Of a DNA stretch of 35,109 bases, positions 32,297 to 35,109 are shown piece after piece. Below the pieces are notes generated by a model. It searched no databases. It saw nothing but the letters and a program-made list of their open reading frames with translations, and was not told where the DNA came from. Made by a program: the position numbers and the translations under genes. Each line of letters starts with the position of its first letter. Position 1 is the first letter of the stretch. The DNA comes from Aneurinibacillus thermoaerophilus (GTDB lineage: Bacteria > Bacillota > Bacilli > Aneurinibacillales > Aneurinibacillaceae), in NCBI RefSeq assembly GCF_900099925.1, contig NZ_FNDE01000038.1, positions 1 to 35,109 on the forward strand, read 5' to 3'.

Positions 32297-33688
32297 ATGA
32301 AAACGAAAAAAAGGAAGCAAACAGACGGTGCAGAACTGGATGTTGGCCGGGAAATACTTTTAACAATAAAGCGGATTGGGATTAACGGAGAAGGTATTGG
32401 TTATTATAAGAAAAAAGCGGTATTTGTGCCCGGCGCCTTGCCTGGGGAAGTCGTGGAGGCAAGCATTACGAAAGTACAATCTTCCTACGCGGAAGGAAAA
32501 ATAAAAAAAATCAAACAAACATCAGAACTTCGCCAGACGCCATTCTGTCCGGTATATGACGAATGTGGTGGTTGCCAGCTGCAGCATATGACGTATGAAG
32601 GACAATTAAAAGCAAAAGAAGATATGGTGCGCGGCGCGTTTGAGCGGTATACGGAGATGAAAGAATTGCCGCTTCGTCCGATTCTGGGCATGGACGAGCC
32701 ATGGAACTACCGAAACAAGGCGCAGTTGCAGGCCGGGATGAGGGATGGAAAAGTCATTATGGGATTGTATGCGGCGGATAGCCATCGACTTGTTGATATT
32801 GGTGATTGCCCGATTCAACATCCGGAAACGAATCGTATGATTTCCGCAGCCCGTGAAGCGCTTGAAAAGTTGAATATTCCAGTATATAACGAGCGAAAGC
32901 GAACTGGAGTTGTCCGGACGATTGTGGCGCGCGTTGGCTTTGAGACTGGCGAGCAACAGCTTATTCTTGTGACGGCAGAAGATAAGTTGCCCCGCACAAA
33001 GGAACTGATTGCGGAGCTCAGGATGCGTTTGCCACGGTTGACAAGCATTAGCCAGAATATTAATAAGCGGAAGACTCCCCTAATTTTTGGCGACAAGACG
33101 ATTACGCTCTGGGGAAAAGAGGCGATTGACGAGTCGCTGGGGAATGTAAAGTTCTCGCTGTCACCGCGTGCGTTCTTCCAATTGAATCCGTCCCAGACTG
33201 TGAAATTGTACAATGCTGTGAAAGAAGCAGCCGGTTTGACTGGCTCGGAGCTTGTAGTAGATGCGTACTGCGGTGTGGGCACGATTGCTCTCTGGTTGGC
33301 CCCGGATGCGCGAAAGGTGCGCGGTATTGAGGTGATTCCGGAAGCGGTGGCAGATGCGAAGCGGAACGCGGAAAAGAGCGGGATTACGAACGCGGAATTT
33401 TATGTTGGACAAGCGGAGAAATTGCTGCCACAGTGGGTCAAGCGGGGAGAACGTCCGGATGTAATTGTCGTTGATCCGCCGCGCGTTGGCTGTGACAAAG
33501 CGCTTTTAGACGCCATACTGAAAGCAAAGCCGAAGCGTTTTGTCTATGTATCGTGCAATCCGTCGACCCTGGCCAAAAACATAGCTGATTTATTAAAAGA
33601 GTACAAGCTGGAATGGGTACAGCCAGTGGATATGTTTCCACATACGGCGCATGTGGAGTGTGTCTCGAAGTTAATTCTAAAAATGTAG
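32297..33688 (+). CDS. rlmCD: 23S rRNA (uracil-C5)-methyltransferase RlmCD/TrmA family
   Basis: This is a 463-residue RNA m5U methyltransferase. A TRAM domain (about 12-75) is followed by the 4Fe-4S motif with Cys84, Cys90 and Cys93 (CPVYDECGGC). The SAM-binding strand is VDAYCGVGTIAL, then DPPRVGC, and the catalytic cysteine is Cys420 in YVSCNPSTLAKN. In B. subtilis one such enzyme (RlmCD) makes m5U747 and m5U1939. AAAGGATGAG precedes ATG 32297. The stop codon TAG and the last methionine's TG belong to the mini-transposon that begins at 33684, so the C-terminal end has been altered by insertion; all functional motifs are intact. Confidence 0.92.
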   Translation: MKTKKRKQTDGAELDVGREILLTIKRIGINGEGIGYYKKKAVFVPGALPGEVVEASITKVQSSYAEGKIKKIKQTSELRQTPFCPVYDECGGCQLQHMTYEGQLKAKEDMVRGAFERYTEMKELPLRPILGMDEPWNYRNKAQLQAGMRDGKVIMGLYAADSHRLVDIGDCPIQHPETNRMISAAREALEKLNIPVYNERKRTGVVRTIVARVGFETGEQQLILVTAEDKLPRTKELIAELRMRLPRLTSISQNINKRKTPLIFGDKTITLWGKEAIDESLGNVKFSLSPRAFFQLNPSQTVKLYNAVKEAAGLTGSELVVDAYCGVGTIALWLAPDARKVRGIEVIPEAVADAKRNAEKSGITNAEFYVGQAEKLLPQWVKRGERPDVIVVDPPRVGCDKALLDAILKAKPKRFVYVSCNPSTLAKNIADLLKEYKLEWVQPVDMFPHTAHVECVSKLILKM

Positions 33689-33979
33689 CCAATAAATAAA
33701 CTTTTGCTATTCCAAATAAACTCCTGACAAAATCGAAATAAAGTCTTGCTTTTGGCACGGGAAAAGGATAGAGGGACAAGGGAAAAAACCAGTAATATCA
33801 AGCCCTTTCCCCTTATTCCTTATCAAAACATTATTTCGAAAAAAATAAAGTCCTGACAGAAAAAACGGGAATAAAAAATCGAAAAAAGCGGGATTTGTAG
33901 CAAGAGTTTATTTATACAGGCGACGGAAGAATGCGGGTTGGAGGGCGTTTTTTTGGCAAGAGTTTATTTATTCTGGACA
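33684..33979. mobile_element. 296-bp non-autonomous element with Tn7-like ends
   Basis: The ends are inverted repeats: TGT, four bases, then AATAAATAAACTYTTGC on both sides, so the element runs from TGT (33684) to ACA (33979). It is flanked by AAAAA on both sides (33679-33683, 33980-33984), a possible 5-bp target duplication, though low in complexity. Related sites lie inside at 33714, 33736 and 33843 on the left and 33900-33916 (inverted) on the right. TGT...ACA ends, 5-bp duplications and several subterminal transposase sites are features of Tn7 and relatives. No gene is inside. Confidence 0.65.
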
Positions 33980-33985
33980 AAAAAA

Positions 33986-34019
33986 AGAAGCAGGAAAAAA
34001 TTAATAATTTCCTGCTTCT
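33986..34019 (-). terminator. Terminator of the serine recombinase
   Basis: A 12-bp perfect stem (AGAAGCAGGAAA at 33986-33997 with 34008-34019) is followed on the minus strand by a run of seven T. Confidence 0.85.
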
Positions 34020-34396
34020 ATTTAATTTTCGGGGCGGCAAACCGATAATGAATAATCGGCGTACCGTCCTCTTTTACCTCAATCCGATTAATAAGCCGAT
34101 GCAGAATTTCTGATGTCAATTCATCGAAGTTGAGAAAGTGAAGTAATTCTTGTTTTAGTTTTTCAATGGTTTCAATCACATCTTCACTTTCCAGTAATGA
34201 AAGAAGTTGATTTTTCTTTTCCATTAATTCAGTTAGTTCTTTGTTATTTGCTTCAATACTATCTTGATATTCCTCATGGGTAATGATTCCATCAGCTAAC
34301 AGGTTGATGTATTTTCTTTTTCGATTTTTTAGAACATCAATCTGTTTGTTAATCTTATCGATTTTCTTTTGATAACCAGCTTTTGAATATTTATAT
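34018..34396 (-). pseudogene. Large serine recombinase, C-terminal part, split by an IS630-type element
   Basis: About 125 codons are open on the minus strand from an insertion junction near 34396 to TAG at 34018. They form a long coiled coil (KKIDKINKQIDVLKNRKRK), then LADGIITHEEYQDSIEAN and the typical end LTSEILHRLINRIEVKEDGT and IIHYRF. This is the C-terminal end of large serine recombinases of integrative elements. The catalytic part is beyond the IS630 insertion and outside the window. Its place beside the 3' end of rlmCD fits elements known to integrate in this gene (rumA) in Firmicutes. Confidence 0.82.
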
Positions 34397-35109
34397 ACAT
34401 TCCAATTGACAGTTTAACAGCCAATACGACGTAGTGCTTGTTCTGGACAAGATTGTGTAAAGTCTAAAAATCGCTGAACCGCCTGTTCAATCTCCGATTG
34501 ATTTTTGTGAAACATGTTTGAAATGACACTATCTTTAAGCCAGCGCCAAAGCTTTTCAATTGGATTTAGATTGGGTGAATACGGCGGCAAAAACAATAAG
34601 TAGAGTCTCTGATGATGCTCTTTTAGAAAAGGACGAAGGAGTTTGGCATGATGAATACGAGCATTATCGATGATCATAATGACCTTCTTGTTGGCATAGC
34701 GCTTCATCACTTTCTTCAAGAATTCCAGAAAAGAAGCAGCATTACAGGAATCTGCCGTTGTACAGAATATGTCGCCGGTTTGCGTATCTACGGTTCCGAA
34801 TAAAGTCACCTGAGCGTGATGACCGTATGTTGGAATCTGCTTCTGTTCTCCTTTCGGAGACCATGTAGCCCGAAGGGCTTGATACGAGTGAACATGGGTC
34901 TCGTCTTGTGCAAGCAGTACCGTATTTTCGTCCATTACGTTTTTTTTATCATCTCTACCTGGTGTACAAACGCCTGCTGTTTCTCTTTGTTTGCTTTTGC
35001 CAATACATACGTTGTACGCTTCCAACGCAATCCTAAGCGATGAAGCATATCCGCGATACCGGAACGTGACATCGTAACAGAAAACCGTTCTTCGATCCAT
35101 TTTTGAAGC
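34396..35109 (-). mobile_element. IS630-type insertion sequence, partial
   Basis: The transposase and its end interrupt the recombinase gene. The end is near 34396-34410 (ACTGTCAATTGGAAT on the minus strand) next to TA dinucleotides (34394-34397), and IS630 elements target TA. The other end is outside the window. Confidence 0.75.
34414..35109 (-). CDS. IS630 family DDE transposase, partial, two frames joined at an A8 run
   Basis: The upstream frame enters the window reading LQKWIEERFSVTMSRSGIAD and continues to a stop at 34935-34937. The downstream frame reads from MDENTVLLAQDETHVHSYQ to a stop at 34414. The DDE triad is visible: Asp in LLAQDETHVH, Asp in MIIDNARIHH and Glu in NLNPIEKLW. The frames overlap at eight consecutive A (34940-34947 on the minus strand), where a -1 shift at A-AAA-AAA would join them without loss. 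The catalytic domain looks intact. Part of the N-terminal DNA-binding region lies outside the window. Confidence 0.88.
   Translation of the reverse strand, partial: ASKMDRRTVFCYDVTFRYRGYASSLRIALEAYNVCIGKSKQRETAGVCTPGRDDKKNVMDENTVLLAQDETHVHSYQALRATWSPKGEQKQIPTYGHHAQVTLFGTVDTQTGDIFCTTADSCNAASFLEFLKKVMKRYANKKVIMIIDNARIHHAKLLRPFLKEHHQRLYLLFLPPYSPNLNPIEKLWRWLKDSVISNMFHKNQSEIEQAVQRFLDFTQSCPEQALRRIGC

Noticed and set aside
33691-33972. CRISPR-like repeats
   Set aside because: The repeats are unevenly spaced and in both orientations, which fits transposase sites, not a CRISPR array.
33931-34113. 60-codon frame across the right end of the mini-element
   Set aside because: Crosses the element boundary and the recombinase terminator; no ribosome binding site.

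Overview
The window looks like a Bacillales chromosome, most likely an Aneurinibacillus/Brevibacillus-type Paenibacillaceae relative. This is inferred from strong AGGAGG ribosome binding sites, frequent TTG starts, the subtilosin-type cluster, and the TcyP, DUF421, DUF1128, DUF5325 and RlmCD families. No rRNA or tRNA gene and no CRISPR array was seen.

Bases 1-11000 are accessory and eroded. They hold the 3' end of an IS200/IS605-type TnpB element that has landed in a secreted-protein gene, a lipoprotein, a structured RNA locus with a forespore-type promoter, a broken GNAT acetyltransferase, and a GC-rich futalosine-pathway pair (mqnB-mqnD). They continue with a decayed saccharopine-dehydrogenase-like operon ahead of a PuuP-like permease, the cystine symporter tcyP, a broken tyrosine recombinase, three small secreted proteins and fragments of further genes, ending with a DoxX gene.

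Bases 12000-18023 are the most interesting part: a subtilosin-like sactipeptide cluster. A 43-residue precursor is followed by an AlbA-type radical SAM/SPASM enzyme, a full ABC exporter, a 50-residue AlbB-like membrane peptide, and an AlbC/AlbD-like ABC pair. The precursor keeps the subtilosin core signature but has four cysteines spaced every three residues, with acceptor positions also every three residues. This predicts a four-thioether ladder instead of subtilosin's three. No AlbE/AlbF-type peptidase gene is present.

Bases 18100-33690 are mainly housekeeping: a DUF421 membrane protein and a GABA-type aminotransferase plus Na+/solute symporter operon. The operon has a textbook sigma-54 promoter, two upstream palindromes and the relic of a sigma-54 activator. 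Then come CorA, two near-duplicate NSS transporters flanking Hsp20 and a thioredoxin-like protein, DUF1128, a rhodanese, UppP, a hotdog thioesterase overlapping a CDF metal exporter, DUF5325, a GAF protein and the rRNA methyltransferase RlmCD.

Bases 33684-35109 are mobile DNA at the 3' end of rlmCD. A 296-bp element has TGT...ACA ends, repeated subterminal sites and a possible AAAAA target duplication, which is a Tn7-like non-autonomous architecture. It is followed by the C-terminal end of a large serine recombinase gene split by an IS630-type insertion whose transposase needs a -1 frameshift at an A8 run.
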